Of a stretch of 64,000 nucleotides of DNA, positions 44,448 to 55,067 are shown in pieces. Made by a program: the position numbers and the translations under genes. The stretch is from Natronohydrobacter thiooxidans (lineage in GTDB: Bacteria; Pseudomonadota; Alphaproteobacteria; Rhodobacterales; Rhodobacteraceae). The DNA is taken from the NCBI RefSeq assembly GCF_001884735.1, contig NZ_MJAP01000003.1, positions 1 through 64,000 on the forward strand, written 5' to 3'. Every line of letters starts with the position of its first letter. Position 1 is the first letter of the stretch. A model generated the notes under the pieces. It was given only the letters and a program-made list of their open reading frames with translations, was not told the DNA's origin and made no database searches.

Positions 44448-46052
44448 ATGGATGGCAACTCGCTCACAGAGCTGTCGGGCACATCAGATCCCCGCAGCGC
44501 GGGCTTTTTCGACACCCCCCTCTTTGCCGATCCGCAGGCCCGCGCGCTGGCGCATGTGGGCGTGATCGACGTGGGCTCGAACTCGATCCGGCTGGTCGTC
44601 TTTGACGGCGCGGCGCGCAGCCCGGCCTATTTCTTCAACGAAAAAGTGCTCTGCGGTCTGGGCCGGGGACTGGCCGAAACCGGCAAGCTGCATCCCGAAG
44701 GCCGTATCCGCGCCCTCGCAACCCTCAAACGCTTCGCGCTTCTCGCGCGCGGCATGAAACTCACCAATCTCACCATGGTCGCCACCGCCGCCATGCGCGA
44801 GGCCGAGGACGGCCCCGAATTCCGCGCCGAGATCGAGCGCGAAACCGGCCTGAGAATGCGCATCATCGACGGGTCCGAGGAAGCGCGCCTTTCCGCGCAG
44901 GGCGTGCTGACCGGCTGGCCCGAGGCCGAAGGGCTCGTGTGCGATATCGGCGGCAACAGCATGGAACTCGCCGTGATCGGTGGCGGCACCGTGCACCGCG
45001 CCGTCACCTCGGGTCTGGGTCCGTTCCGCCTGCAACAGATCCCCGGCGGCAAGAAAGGGCTGCGCAGCCATGTGACGCAGGTGCTGGGCGGCTTGCGCGA
45101 CCAGACCGGCAATCATCACGACGCGCTCTATCTGGTCGGCGGCTCATGGCGCGCGATCGCCCGGCTCGACATGGAGCGGCGCAACTACCCGCTGAAAGTT
45201 CTGCATGAATACGCCATGACGCCGAAATCCATCCGCAAGACCATCGACTGGATCGGCGAGCAGGATATCGCGAAACTGCGCAGCCTGACCGGCATTTCCG
45301 AAGAACGCATGAGCCTCGTGCCGCTGGCCGCCCAGGTTCTGCGCCAGCTGGTGCATATGTTCAGCCCCAGACAGGTCTATGTCTCCAGCTACGGAATTCG
45401 CGAGGGCATCCTCTACGAGCAGATGCCCGATGCGCTACGCAAGCGCGATCCGCTGATCGAAGCCTGCCATTTCATGGAATATTCCAGCGCCCGCATCCCC
45501 GGCTTCGGCAGGAAACTCTATGACTTCCTGCTGCCGCTCTATCGCAACCGCCCGCCCGAACGGCTGCGCCTGATCCGCGCGGCTTGCCTGCTGCATGATG
45601 TGAACTGGCGCGCCCATCCCGATTACCGGGCCGATGCCTGTTTCGACATCACCACCCGCGCCAATCTCGGCGGGCTCGATCATCCGGGCCGGATCTATCT
45701 GGGCATCGCGCTGATGCACCGCTACAAGACCGGCAGCACCGGGCCGCGCATGAAGGAACTGGCCCGGCTTCTGGACGAACGGGATGTCAAGGAAGCCAAG
45801 ATGCTGGGCCGGGCCCTGCGCTTCGGCGCCATGTTCTCGATGGACGGGCCGGAAAATGCCGGCGAATTGCGCTTCTACCCGAAGAAGAAAGTGCTCGAAC
45901 TGGTGCTGGAACGCGAAACTCAGGCGCTGTTTACCGAAGTGGCCGAGCAACGATTCGCAGCCCTTGCCAATCAGATCGGCGCAGAGGCCAGTGTGCGGGT
46001 GCGCCGCAACTCCCGCGGCCCCGCCTCAGAGCTCGAAGGGAAGGATTTCTGA
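44448..46052 (+). CDS. ppx: Ppx/GppA family exopolyphosphatase
   Basis: The 534-residue protein has the phosphate-binding motifs of the ASKHA fold: VIDVGSNSIRLVVFDG at the N-terminus, MVATAAMREAEDG and CDIGGNSMELAVI. A long C-terminal helical region contains HDVNW of the HD-like domain. It would hydrolyse polyphosphate or pppGpp. CAGGAGAG precedes the ATG. Confidence 0.92.
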   Translation: MDGNSLTELSGTSDPRSAGFFDTPLFADPQARALAHVGVIDVGSNSIRLVVFDGAARSPAYFFNEKVLCGLGRGLAETGKLHPEGRIRALATLKRFALLARGMKLTNLTMVATAAMREAEDGPEFRAEIERETGLRMRIIDGSEEARLSAQGVLTGWPEAEGLVCDIGGNSMELAVIGGGTVHRAVTSGLGPFRLQQIPGGKKGLRSHVTQVLGGLRDQTGNHHDALYLVGGSWRAIARLDMERRNYPLKVLHEYAMTPKSIRKTIDWIGEQDIAKLRSLTGISEERMSLVPLAAQVLRQLVHMFSPRQVYVSSYGIREGILYEQMPDALRKRDPLIEACHFMEYSSARIPGFGRKLYDFLLPLYRNRPPERLRLIRAACLLHDVNWRAHPDYRADACFDITTRANLGGLDHPGRIYLGIALMHRYKTGSTGPRMKELARLLDERDVKEAKMLGRALRFGAMFSMDGPENAGELRFYPKKKVLELVLERETQALFTEVAEQRFAALANQIGAEASVRVRRNSRGPASELEGKDF

Positions 46053-46394
46053 TCCCCCATCCACTTCCTCATCCTCGGGCGGCACTTCCTCCGCCTCGCG
46101 CCGCCGGATCAGGATATCGCCATTGGGCAGCACCTCGGGCGGATGATATTGCGCCATCCCGCGCAGCCGCTCCAGCAGGGCCTGCAATTCCGGCTCCAGC
46201 GCCTCGAATCCGCGCTCAAGATCCCGCATCTGCGGCTCGATCTCGGTCATGAACCCCCGCAGCATCCGCTCGAAGAACTCAAATAACGGCGCCGAAGGGG
46301 CCTCTTCTTCCATACGCGGCTCCGGCCCGTCCTGCGCCTGAACCGGCAGGGCAAGCGACGCAGCAAGCAGCAAAGGCAACAGAAACCGGCGCAT
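46026..46394 (-). CDS. Small exported acidic protein
   Basis: The 122-residue protein has a signal peptide (RFLLPLLLAASLALPVQAQD). The mature part is acidic and helical (LFEFFERMLRGFMTEIEPQM), with an acidic tail. No family function is known to me. Its 3' end overlaps the end of ppx by 27 bases. Confidence 0.7.
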   Translation of the reverse strand: MRRFLLPLLLAASLALPVQAQDGPEPRMEEEAPSAPLFEFFERMLRGFMTEIEPQMRDLERGFEALEPELQALLERLRGMAQYHPPEVLPNGDILIRRREAEEVPPEDEEVDGGSEILPFEL

Positions 46395-46452
46395 GGGCGA
46401 GATATAGGCAGTCCCCGACCGCCATTCCAGAGGCTGCGCGCAAGCCGGGCGC

Positions 46453-47136
46453 TCAGGCCGCGTGACGTGCGCGGATTTCTTCCCAGGCCCGGTTCAGATC
46501 ACGCAACCGATGCTCGGCAATCACCACGGCCTCGGGCGGAACACCACGCGCGGCCAGCCGGTCAGGATGGGTCTCGCGCACCGCCGCGCGATACGCCTGC
46601 TGCACAATGGCCAGCGGCGCATCGGGCGGCACTTCCAGCACATCATAGGGGTCAGGTGCCACATCGCCCACATAACGCGCGCGCAGGCAGCTGAAACAGC
46701 GCTCGGTCAGGCCGAAAATCCGCGCCACCTCTTCCAGAAACGCCTCTTCCTGCGGATGAAACCCATCATCCGCCATCGCGACCTCGAACAGCCCCTCCAT
46801 CAGATCAACCAGCACCGGATCGCGGGGCGGAAACATCGCCGCGATCTTGCGCGCATAAAGATCAAACCCCGCCACATCCTGCCGCGCCAGATTGAAGACA
46901 CGCGCGGCATTGGCCTCATCCTCGGGCCGGATGGTAAAGACCCGGCGAAAGGCCGCGACCTCGCCGCGCGTCACCTGCCCGTCAGCTTTGGCAAGCTTCG
47001 CCCCCAGCGCGATCACCGCAATGGTAAAGGCCACGGTACGCTCCGGCGGCCTGCGCAACCGGTCAAAAACCGCACTCAGCGGCTCTCCCTGTGCAAGCGC
47101 CTTCAGCGCATCAGCTATGCGGGTCCAGATCGACAT
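46453..47136 (-). CDS. TerB plus J-domain co-chaperone, DjlA-like
   Basis: The protein has 227 residues. Residues 35-145 are a TerB-type helical domain (IALGAKLAKADGQVTRGEVA, FEVAMADDGFHPQEEAFLEE). The C-terminal 65 residues are a DnaJ domain (DPYDVLEVPPDAPLAIVQQA) with the HPD motif in THPDRLAARG. It would stimulate DnaK at a specific site. Unlike classical DjlA it has no clear membrane segment. Confidence 0.88.
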   Translation of the reverse strand: MSIWTRIADALKALAQGEPLSAVFDRLRRPPERTVAFTIAVIALGAKLAKADGQVTRGEVAAFRRVFTIRPEDEANAARVFNLARQDVAGFDLYARKIAAMFPPRDPVLVDLMEGLFEVAMADDGFHPQEEAFLEEVARIFGLTERCFSCLRARYVGDVAPDPYDVLEVPPDAPLAIVQQAYRAAVRETHPDRLAARGVPPEAVVIAEHRLRDLNRAWEEIRARHAA

Positions 47137-47181
47137 GCAGGCCAGCCTATCAGGGCGCGCAGGGGATTGCAGTAGGACAAA

Positions 47182-47682
47182 TCATCCCACCGACAGGAAT
47201 TTCTGCATCAGCACAAGATCATGATATCTGCCGAATTTCCAGCCAAGCTGGGGCATGGTGCCGACATGGATATAGTCCAGCGCCTCGTGAAAACTGATCG
47301 AGCCGGTATTGCAGCCCGAAATCGCCGCGATCATCAGATGATGCCCCGCGGCGCGGGCGTGATCCTCCAATGCCAGCAGAAGCGCCCGCCCTGCCCCCTT
47401 GCCACGCGCCTCCGGGGCCAGATTGATCGTATGCTCCATGCTGCGCGCATTGCCGGGGCCGGGGCGGAACTGGTCATAGCTCGCAAAGCCCAGGCAGCTG
47501 CCGCCCTCTTGCGCCACCAGAAACGCCCTTCCCGCGCTTTGCCGTGCCGTGATCATCGCTGCGATTTCCTCGGCGCTGCGCTCCAGCGGATAGAAGGTGA
47601 TCACCGTATCGCGGATGATCGGGTTCCAGATCGCCGCGATAGCGGGCGCATCATCGGGGGTCGCGTCGCGCAGGGTGAGCAT
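47182..47682 (-). CDS. GNAT-family N-acetyltransferase
   Basis: The 166-residue protein has the GNAT core LAPEARGKGAGRALLLALED, which binds acetyl-CoA, and the N-terminal DAPAIAAIWNPIIRDTVITF pattern of the phosphinothricin/methionine-sulfoximine acetyltransferase branch. The substrate is not certain. Confidence 0.88.
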   Translation of the reverse strand: MLTLRDATPDDAPAIAAIWNPIIRDTVITFYPLERSAEEIAAMITARQSAGRAFLVAQEGGSCLGFASYDQFRPGPGNARSMEHTINLAPEARGKGAGRALLLALEDHARAAGHHLMIAAISGCNTGSISFHEALDYIHVGTMPQLGWKFGRYHDLVLMQKFLSVG

Positions 47683-47711
47683 CTGTGAACGCCGTAATTA
47701 GTGCCGCAAAG

Positions 47712-47739
47712 GGGGCCTGAGGGGAACCCCTCAAGCCCC
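47712..47739 (-). terminator. Hairpin after the DAHP synthase gene
   Basis: A strong hairpin GGGGCCTGAGGGG/CCCCTCAAGCCCC lies between the two genes. Only a short T-run follows on the minus strand, so termination is likely but not certain. Confidence 0.45.
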
Positions 47740-47767
47740 AAAGGATAATCGACAAGCCAGAACCGGA

Positions 47768-49138
47768 TCAGACAGCAGCAGCGAGTTTCGCCCGACGCCC
47801 CACCAGTTCCTCGGCCACAAGGAAGGCCAGTTCCAGCGACTGGCTGGCATTCAGGCGCGGATCGCAGGCGGTGTGATAGCGCTGCGACAGATCCTCATCC
47901 GTCACCGCGCGCAACCCCCCGGTGCATTCCGTCACATCCTTGCCGGTCATCTCGAAATGCACGCCGCCGGGGATCGTCCCTTCGGCATTATGCACCGCGA
48001 AGAACTCGCGCACTTCGCGCAGGACCGAGTCGAAAGGCCGCGTCTTGTAGCCGGTCGAGGATTTGATCGTGTTGCCGTGCATCGGATCGCAAGTCCAGAG
48101 CACATTCGCGCCCTCTTCCTCCACCGCCCGGATCAGACGCGGCAGATGATCGCCCACGCTCCCCGCGCCAAACCGCGCGATCAGCGTCAACCGGCCCGGC
48201 TCATTCTCGGGGTTCAGTGTCGCCATCAGCCGCTTCAGATCATCCGCACTGATCGAGGGCCCGCATTTCAGCCCGATGGGGTTCTGCACGCCCCGGCAGA
48301 ACTCGACATGCGCCCCGTCCGGCTGGCGCGTGCGATCCCCGATCCAGATGAAATGCCCCGACCCCGCCACCGGCAGACCAGAGGTCGAATCGATCCGCGC
48401 CAGCGCTTCCTCATATTCCAGAAGCAGCGCCTCATGGCTGGTGTAGAAATCCACCGTCGCCAGATCCTGACTGGTCTGCGAGGTGATCCCCGCCGCCGTC
48501 AGGAAATCCATTGTATCGGTGATTCGATCCGTCATCTCGCGATAGCGCTCGGCCTTCTCGCCCTCGGCAAAGCCCAGCGTCCAGGAATGCACCCGGTGCA
48601 TATCGGCATAGCCACCTTTCGAGAAGGCGCGCAGCAGGTTCAGACTGGCCGCCGCCTGCGTATAGGCCTGCAGCATCCGCGCCGGATCGGGGATCCGCGC
48701 CTCGGGGGTGAAATCGAACCCGTTGATGATATCGCCCCGGTAGCTCGGCAACTCCTGATCGCCCAGCTTCTCCATCGGCGCGGAACGCGGCTTGGCGAAC
48801 TGACCGGCCATCCGGCCCACTTTCACCACCGGCACTTTCGCGCCATAGGTCAGTACGATCGCCATCTGCAACAGCACCTTGAACGTGTCGCGGATACTGT
48901 CGGCGGTGAATTCCGAGAAACTCTCGGCGCAATCCCCGCCCTGCAACAGAAACGCCTCGCCCTTGGCCGCAGCCCCCAGCTTGCGCTTGAGCGCGCGCAC
49001 TTCCCCGGCAAAGACCAGCGGCGGGTATTTCGCAAGCTGCGCCTCGACAGCATTCAGCGCGTCCTGATCGGGATAATCCGGCATCTGGATGCGCGGGCGC
49101 GAGCGCCAGGTCGATTTCGTCCAGCCATGCGTTGTCAT
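47768..49138 (-). CDS. aroG: Class II 3-deoxy-7-phosphoheptulonate synthase
   Basis: The protein is 456 residues from the ATG at 49138, after GGAGG; the open frame runs far upstream without meaning. Class II signatures are present: [24 protein letters not shown] and TCDPMHGNT. It catalyses the first step of aromatic amino acid synthesis from phosphoenolpyruvate and erythrose 4-phosphate. Confidence 0.95.
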   Translation of the reverse strand: MTTHGWTKSTWRSRPRIQMPDYPDQDALNAVEAQLAKYPPLVFAGEVRALKRKLGAAAKGEAFLLQGGDCAESFSEFTADSIRDTFKVLLQMAIVLTYGAKVPVVKVGRMAGQFAKPRSAPMEKLGDQELPSYRGDIINGFDFTPEARIPDPARMLQAYTQAAASLNLLRAFSKGGYADMHRVHSWTLGFAEGEKAERYREMTDRITDTMDFLTAAGITSQTSQDLATVDFYTSHEALLLEYEEALARIDSTSGLPVAGSGHFIWIGDRTRQPDGAHVEFCRGVQNPIGLKCGPSISADDLKRLMATLNPENEPGRLTLIARFGAGSVGDHLPRLIRAVEEEGANVLWTCDPMHGNTIKSSTGYKTRPFDSVLREVREFFAVHNAEGTIPGGVHFEMTGKDVTECTGGLRAVTDEDLSQRYHTACDPRLNASQSLELAFLVAEELVGRRAKLAAAV

Positions 49139-49294
49139 GGGAGCCTCCGGGTCCGTCAGGTCAATTGTTAGCGATCTCATTTCCGCCGCTGCTTCTATAC
49201 AAAAGCCCCGCCCGGCATGCAAACAGGATTGCCCTTGCGGAGGGCTGCAAAAATTGATTGTGTGCGCCGAAATCAAGCCCGGATCGTGCGCCTC

Positions 49295-50302
49295 ATGAGC
49301 CAAGCCAGCCCCACCCCAAGATCGCGCAGCGCATCGGATGCCAAGCATCAGATCGTGTTCCTGCTGCTCGACCGTTTCACGCTGATGGCCTTTGCCTCGG
49401 CGATCGAACCCCTGCGGCTGGCCAATCGCGTGGCGGGACGACCGCTCTACGCATGGAAACTGGTCAGCGAAAACGGGCGCAGCGTCACCTGCTCCAACGG
49501 CACCGAAGTCACCGTCTCCGGCGGGCTCGACGATATCCCCAGTGAGGCAATGATCGTGATCTGCGGCGGCGTCGATGTCCAGCGCGCGACCACCGCCCCG
49601 ATTCTCGCCTGGCTGCGCAAGCGCGCGCGCCACGGCAATGTGATCGCAGGGGTCTGCACCGGGGCCTGGACGCTGGCCAAGGCCGGGCTTCTGGACAGGC
49701 ACCGCGCCACGATCCATTGGGAAAACCACGATGCCCTGATCGAGGATTTCCCCGAGATTGACCTGACGAAATCGGTTTTCGTCATCCATGGCAAGCGGCT
49801 GACCTCGGCGGGCGGCACGGCGCCGCTGGACATGATGCTGACGCTGATCACCAATAGCGAAGGCGCCGATCTCGCCCATGCCGTGGCCGATCAGCTGATC
49901 TATTCCTCGATCCGCACCAATCGCGACACACAGCGCCTGTCGATCCCGGCCCGCATCGGCGTGCGCCATCCGAAACTCGCCCGCGTCATCGAATTCATGG
50001 AGAACCATATCGAGGATCCGATCAGCCCCTCGGATCTGGCGCAGGAAGTGGACATGTCCACCCGCCAGCTTGAACGGCTGTTCCGCCGCTACCTGAACCG
50101 CAGCCCGAAACGCTACTATATGGAACTGCGGTTGGAGCGCGCGCGCAACCTGCTCATGCAGACCGATATGAGCGTGATCAGCGTGGCGCTGGCCACCGGC
50201 TTCACCTCGCCCTCGCATTTCTCGAAATGCTACCGCGCCTATTACGACACGACACCCTACCGCGAGCGCGGGGCGCATGCGACCCCCGAAGATGACGTCT
50301 GA
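49295..50302 (+). CDS. GlxA-family AraC-type transcriptional regulator
   Basis: The 335-residue protein has an N-terminal DJ-1/PfpI-like domain ([35 protein letters not shown]) and a C-terminal AraC DNA-binding domain with two HTH motifs ([20 protein letters not shown] and [20 protein letters not shown]). Relatives control amine and betaine catabolism. The target here is unknown. It ends one base before the convergent MFS gene. Confidence 0.9.
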   Translation: MSQASPTPRSRSASDAKHQIVFLLLDRFTLMAFASAIEPLRLANRVAGRPLYAWKLVSENGRSVTCSNGTEVTVSGGLDDIPSEAMIVICGGVDVQRATTAPILAWLRKRARHGNVIAGVCTGAWTLAKAGLLDRHRATIHWENHDALIEDFPEIDLTKSVFVIHGKRLTSAGGTAPLDMMLTLITNSEGADLAHAVADQLIYSSIRTNRDTQRLSIPARIGVRHPKLARVIEFMENHIEDPISPSDLAQEVDMSTRQLERLFRRYLNRSPKRYYMELRLERARNLLMQTDMSVISVALATGFTSPSHFSKCYRAYYDTTPYRERGAHATPEDDV

Positions 50303-51451
50303 TCAGATCCGCGCGATCCGCCCAGCACAAAGCGGTAGCGCCAGCATCAGCACCGCCAGCCCGGCAAATGCCAGCACCAGCGATGTGGCCTGCGCCGCAA
50401 ATCCGATCAGCGCAGGCCCCAGCAGGATCCCCGCGTAACCGGTGGTCGTGACCGCCGCAATCGCCAGCGCCGGCGGCATGACCGTCTGCCGCCCGGCGGC
50501 ACTGAACAGCACCGGCACCAGATTGGCCGCCCCCGCCCCCACCAAGAGATAGCCCGCCATCGGCAGGGTCAGCCCCGGCGCCGCCACGATCAGCACCAGC
50601 CCCGCGATCACGATCAGCCCGCCGCCAAGCAAGGTGCGGAACCCGCCGATCCGCGCCACCAGCCGGTCGCCGACCAGCCGCCCGGCGGTCATCGCCACCG
50701 AAAACAGCAGAAACCCGATCCCCGCCTGCTCTTTCGGCAAAAGCGCGCGCTCCATGTTCAGCAGCGCGCCCCAGTCCAGAATCGCGCCCTCGACCAGAAA
50801 CACAATCGCCGTCAGCCCCGCGATCAGCAGCACGACCCCGCGCGGCAGGGCGAAAGCCGCAGGCGTATCCCCGGCCCGCGCGCGCAACAGCCGCGGCGCG
50901 GCCAGCAGCAGCGCCGCCCCGGCCATCCCCGCCCCGGTCAAAGCCGCCATCAGGGGCGACAGGCCCAGCGACAGAAGCAGCGTCATCGCCCCGGCCCCGG
51001 CAATCCCGCCCACGCTCCACATCGCATGAAAGCCTGACATCATCGGGCGCGCGGAACGGCGCTCGACCTCGGCGCCATGCACATTCATCGCCACATCAAT
51101 CGTGCCCAGCGCCGCCCCGAACAGGAACAAGGCCCCGCCCAGCGCAAGCCCGCTCCCGGCCAGCATCAGCACCGGCAACAGCAGCACCAACCCGGCCCCG
51201 CCCAGCAGCACCATGCCGCGCGCACCTTTCTGCGCACTGATATAGCCGGTGACGGGCATGGCGATCAGCGAGCCGATCCCCAGACACAAGAGCAACAGAC
51301 CCAACTCGGCATCACTCGCCCCAAGCTGCGCCTTGGCATAGGGGATCAGCGGCGCCCAGGCCGCCATGCAGAAGCCTGCCGCTAGGAAAGACAGGCGCGT
51401 GGCCAGCGCCGCGCCGCTTTGCATCATGTCAGAAGGGGATAGCGCGACCAT
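50303..51451 (-). CDS. MFS transporter
   Basis: The 382-residue protein has twelve predicted membrane helices and the loop 2-3 MFS pattern (AMPVTGYISAQKGARG). The N-terminal ATRLSFLAAGFCMAAWAPLI and gene length fit small-molecule or sugar exporters of the YbjJ type. The substrate is unknown. Confidence 0.82.
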   Translation of the reverse strand: MVALSPSDMMQSGAALATRLSFLAAGFCMAAWAPLIPYAKAQLGASDAELGLLLLCLGIGSLIAMPVTGYISAQKGARGMVLLGGAGLVLLLPVLMLAGSGLALGGALFLFGAALGTIDVAMNVHGAEVERRSARPMMSGFHAMWSVGGIAGAGAMTLLLSLGLSPLMAALTGAGMAGAALLLAAPRLLRARAGDTPAAFALPRGVVLLIAGLTAIVFLVEGAILDWGALLNMERALLPKEQAGIGFLLFSVAMTAGRLVGDRLVARIGGFRTLLGGGLIVIAGLVLIVAAPGLTLPMAGYLLVGAGAANLVPVLFSAAGRQTVMPPALAIAAVTTTGYAGILLGPALIGFAAQATSLVLAFAGLAVLMLALPLCAGRIARI

Positions 51452-51479
51452 CGGTTCTCTTCTTCACCGCGCGGCGCGC

Positions 51480-52721
51480 TCAGTAATCGATGATCTCCGC
51501 ATCCGCGACGAGTTCCTGCAATTTCACATCGGCCATCGCGCTCAGACGCTCCTCGAAAATCATGTCGCGCAGCCTCGAATCCGAGGGGCGATCCTCGAAT
51601 TCCAGCTCCCGCGCGCAGAGCATCAGCACCACCAGATTGCCGCCCTCGGTCGTATTGGCAGAGATCTCGCCCCGGTCCAGCCGCGCCAGTTCCACCGCAT
51701 CGGATTGCGGGATCGACTGCATCAGCGCCTCATGCTCGACCAGCGCCGCCTCCGGCAGGCCGCGCGCAAAGGGGCCAAGGCTCGCGCAATTCGTCACCTG
51801 CGCGCGCATCTGCGCCACGCGGGCCAGATTCGCTTCGCTGCGCCCGCCGGGCAGCAGCAGCCGCTGATAGGTCAGCTTCACCCGATCCGCCGGAATGTCA
51901 CGCTGGCTGTCAAGCGCGCGGATCTGGAAATAGGCAATCGCCCCGCTCAGTTCCAGCGGCCCGATGATCTGCCCCGCGCGCCCCTCGCGCACCAAAGCCC
52001 CAAGCTGCCCCGGCAGGTTTTCGACCGGCACCCAGTCGGGCAGCCGCCCGCCCTGATCGCGCGACCCCGCCAGCGAGAACTCACGCGCGATCTGCGCAAA
52101 TTCCTCGATGCTGCGGGCAGATTCGATCATTCCCATGATCTGCTGAACCGCCTCGGCGAATTCCGGGTCCATAGGCAGGAAGATTTCCGACAGCAGCGCG
52201 CGCTGCGTGCCCACGATCGCCGCCGTATCCCGCGCCCGCGCGGCGTCCGACCCGCTGACCGCGACCAGAATCGGCAGTTCCGCCCCCACCAGCTTGCGCC
52301 ACAGCAACCCCGCCTCGACGAAGCTGACAATGGTTTCGCGATCCACCCCGGCCTCGCCCAGCGCCGCGATGAATTCCGCAGCCGTCATCTCCGCACGCGA
52401 GGCGAATTCCGTGATCCCGTCATTGATCTCGTCGCGATTGACCCGCACATTCCGCCGCTGCGCATAATCGCGCTGCACCGCCTCGTCGGTCAGCCGCTGC
52501 AACGCATCCGCGCGCAGATCCGCGCCGCCGGAATTCAGCACTTCCAGAAACCGCATGCGCTGCTGAACATCGTACTGGCTGATCACCCGGTCATTGACCT
52601 TGCGCGCGGGCGAGAACGGGCTTTGCGCCTGCGCCATCGGCAGGCTGGCACAGACAAGACCCAGCACGATCCCCGTGGCAAGCGCAAATCGCGAAAAAGC
52701 AGAGGTCTGGAAAAAGCGCAT
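51480..52721 (-). CDS. surA: Periplasmic chaperone/prolyl isomerase SurA-like
   Basis: The 413-residue protein has a signal peptide (TGIVLGLVCASLPMAQAQ), the SurA N-terminal chaperone domain (KVNDRVISQYDVQQRMRFLE) and a parvulin-like domain in the centre (FAQIAREFSLAGSRDQGGRL). It escorts outer-membrane proteins such as LptD. It follows lptD by 132 bases on the same strand. Confidence 0.85.
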   Translation of the reverse strand: MRFFQTSAFSRFALATGIVLGLVCASLPMAQAQSPFSPARKVNDRVISQYDVQQRMRFLEVLNSGGADLRADALQRLTDEAVQRDYAQRRNVRVNRDEINDGITEFASRAEMTAAEFIAALGEAGVDRETIVSFVEAGLLWRKLVGAELPILVAVSGSDAARARDTAAIVGTQRALLSEIFLPMDPEFAEAVQQIMGMIESARSIEEFAQIAREFSLAGSRDQGGRLPDWVPVENLPGQLGALVREGRAGQIIGPLELSGAIAYFQIRALDSQRDIPADRVKLTYQRLLLPGGRSEANLARVAQMRAQVTNCASLGPFARGLPEAALVEHEALMQSIPQSDAVELARLDRGEISANTTEGGNLVVLMLCARELEFEDRPSDSRLRDMIFEERLSAMADVKLQELVADAEIIDY

Positions 52722-52853
52722 CAGATCAGTCCGTTTCCTTGTCTTGCCCCAAATGCCGGGCGGTTCATCCGGGCTTACACGCTTTACCCGCCAATGTCAT
52801 CACGCCTCGCCGGATTTTGCCCCGTCGCCGGGCCGCGCGCAAGCCATCACCCC

Positions 52854-55067
52854 TCACAGATCACTGCACATCCGCCGCGCGCGCGACGGATTGCCACCGA
52901 TCCCCAGAATATCCAGATTGAGCCCGAAACTCGTGCGCGCCGCGGGGGTTGTCGCTGACGCGAATTGCCGCTCCAGCCCCATCTCGACGCGCAGACATTC
53001 ATTCTGGTAATTAAAGCCCACCAGCGCCCGCGCCGCGCGGCTCTGGGCGATGTCATAGCGCCAGCCCACCCGGCCCGTCCAATACTCGCTCAACTGCCGC
53101 GTCCCCTCGAAACTCCATTCCGAAGCTGTGGCCGCCCGCTCCTCAAAGGGATTGGCGAGAATACGCATATAGCTGGTCGAAATACTGTAAGTCTCTGTCG
53201 CCCAGTCCAGTTCAAACGCCGTGCGCTCCAGCTTGAAATCCGAGGTGAAATGCGAGCGGTTGCTCAGGCTCAGCCCGTCCATCATGTCCAGACTGCCCGC
53301 CAGCAGCCAGTTCGAGCTGCCCCCCGAAAGCGGCGTTGCCGCAGAAAACTGCCCCAGATCGCGCTGCCGCCAGATCCGGCCCAGCGTCAGGGTGCTGGTC
53401 CATCCTTCAGGATCATGCCGCGTCCAGGTCGCCCCCAGATTGGCGCGCAGCCCCGCCTCGCGGATCTCGGCGCCGGGAAAGCGGTTCAGACTGAAGAGAT
53501 TGCCCTCGTCAAATTCCGGCATGCGTCCGGCCTCGACCGGCACCCCCGCCATCCGGTCCCGGCCCCAGATCACCTGCGCCACCGGCTCGATGACATGGCG
53601 CACCCCGTCACTGTCACTGCGCAACAAGGGCCAGCGCAATTCCGCCATCACATTGGGCGTGACCCGCGAGACCTGCGCGCCAAAAGCCCCGCCCGTATCC
53701 GACAGCCGGAAATGATCCAGCCCCAGATGCAGACCCACCGCCCCCAGCACACCGCCGGGCAGCACCGCATCGCGCCGCCAGTCCAGATCCAGACTCACCC
53801 GCCCCATCTGCCGCGGCCGGTCGGCATTCACCCCCGGCATGGCCTCACTGCCCGGCAGCATCAGCCTGCGGCGCAGGAACTCGGTCTCCAGCCGCAGCCC
53901 GGCCACGCCCCCCAGCCCCGGCACATCGCGCCGATGCTCCAGCACCGCCTGCCCCACCTGATTGGGCAATCGCGCATTCACATCCCCCAGCCGCAACGAC
54001 CGGAATTGCAGCAATTGCAGGCGCTGGCGCGTGTCGCGCGTGATCCGCTCAAGCGTGATATCACTGGTCAGCCGGGGCTGGTCGCGACCGTAATCTTCCA
54101 GAAAGCTCCGGTCCGAGGGCTGGATCAGGTTGAAACTCAGCCGGGTGTTCCGCCCCAGCGCGAAATCCCCCGTCGCATAACCCATGCCGCGCGTCTCGCC
54201 GGGCCGGATCGGGTCGCGCGCAACCGTGCCACCCAACTCCAGCAGCCCCGTCGCAAAAGCCTGCCGGTAGCGCAATTCCAGCGCGCGGGTGCCGCGGTTC
54301 GAGACAAAAGGCGTCAGCGTCAGATCGCGGCTCTGTGACAACACGATGAAATAGGGCGTGCGCAGCCCGATCCCATGCCCGGTATTGACTGTGAAACGCG
54401 GGCTCAGAAAGCCGGTCGCGCGCTCCAGTCGCGGATCGGGCACGCGCAGGCGCGGCACATAAAGCACCGGCAACCCGAACAGGCGAAACTGCGCATTCTC
54501 GAAATAGACCTGCCGGGCCTCGTCATCATGCACGACCCGGCGCGCCCGGATCTCCCACAGCGGCGTCGGGCGGGTCGCGCAGATCTCGCAGGATGAGGCC
54601 ACAACCGCCGTCATCTCGGTGAAACGCTCATCCAGCCGCTCGACCGTGGCGGCGGCAATCTGCAACTGCTCGTCAAACACCACCCGCGCCGAACGGATCA
54701 GCCCGCGCCGCATCCCGTCCGAAAGCTCCGCCGCATCGGCCAGCATGATCACGTCGCGCCCGTCATTCAGCACCATCGGCCCCTCGACCGACAGCGCCCC
54801 GGTCGCGCGGTCATAGATGACCCGCCGCGCCTGCAGCCGGGTGGTGCCGAACAGCGCCTCGACATTGCCTTCGGCCACCAGCCTTGTGGCCCCGTCGATG
54901 AACAGCCGGTCGGCGATCAATGTCGCGAATTCGGGCGTGGATTGCGCTGTGGCGCGCGCGGGCATCACCGCCAGCACCAGCACCAGCAGCAGGCTTGCCG
55001 CACGCGCCAGAACGGCGGCGCCGCGCGGCGCCCGTCCCTGCCGCAGGGGTTGCTGCAAACCCGTCAC
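52854..55067 (-). CDS. lptD: LPS-assembly protein LptD
   Basis: The 737-residue protein has a signal peptide (LLLVLVLAVMPARATAQ). An N-terminal OstA/jellyroll domain (RLFIDGATRLVAEGNVEALF) precedes a large beta-barrel with alternating strands to the C-terminus. CEIC lies in the region where disulfides form in LptD. It inserts lipopolysaccharide into the outer leaflet with LptE. It overlaps lptG by 4 bases. Confidence 0.92.
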   Translation of the reverse strand: MTGLQQPLRQGRAPRGAAVLARAASLLLVLVLAVMPARATAQSTPEFATLIADRLFIDGATRLVAEGNVEALFGTTRLQARRVIYDRATGALSVEGPMVLNDGRDVIMLADAAELSDGMRRGLIRSARVVFDEQLQIAAATVERLDERFTEMTAVVASSCEICATRPTPLWEIRARRVVHDDEARQVYFENAQFRLFGLPVLYVPRLRVPDPRLERATGFLSPRFTVNTGHGIGLRTPYFIVLSQSRDLTLTPFVSNRGTRALELRYRQAFATGLLELGGTVARDPIRPGETRGMGYATGDFALGRNTRLSFNLIQPSDRSFLEDYGRDQPRLTSDITLERITRDTRQRLQLLQFRSLRLGDVNARLPNQVGQAVLEHRRDVPGLGGVAGLRLETEFLRRRLMLPGSEAMPGVNADRPRQMGRVSLDLDWRRDAVLPGGVLGAVGLHLGLDHFRLSDTGGAFGAQVSRVTPNVMAELRWPLLRSDSDGVRHVIEPVAQVIWGRDRMAGVPVEAGRMPEFDEGNLFSLNRFPGAEIREAGLRANLGATWTRHDPEGWTSTLTLGRIWRQRDLGQFSAATPLSGGSSNWLLAGSLDMMDGLSLSNRSHFTSDFKLERTAFELDWATETYSISTSYMRILANPFEERAATASEWSFEGTRQLSEYWTGRVGWRYDIAQSRAARALVGFNYQNECLRVEMGLERQFASATTPAARTSFGLNLDILGIGGNPSRARRMCSDL

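Noticed and set aside
49139..50278. N-terminal extension of the DAHP synthase frame
   Set aside because: It is antisense to the GlxA-type regulator, and the family start with a GGAGG site is at 49138.
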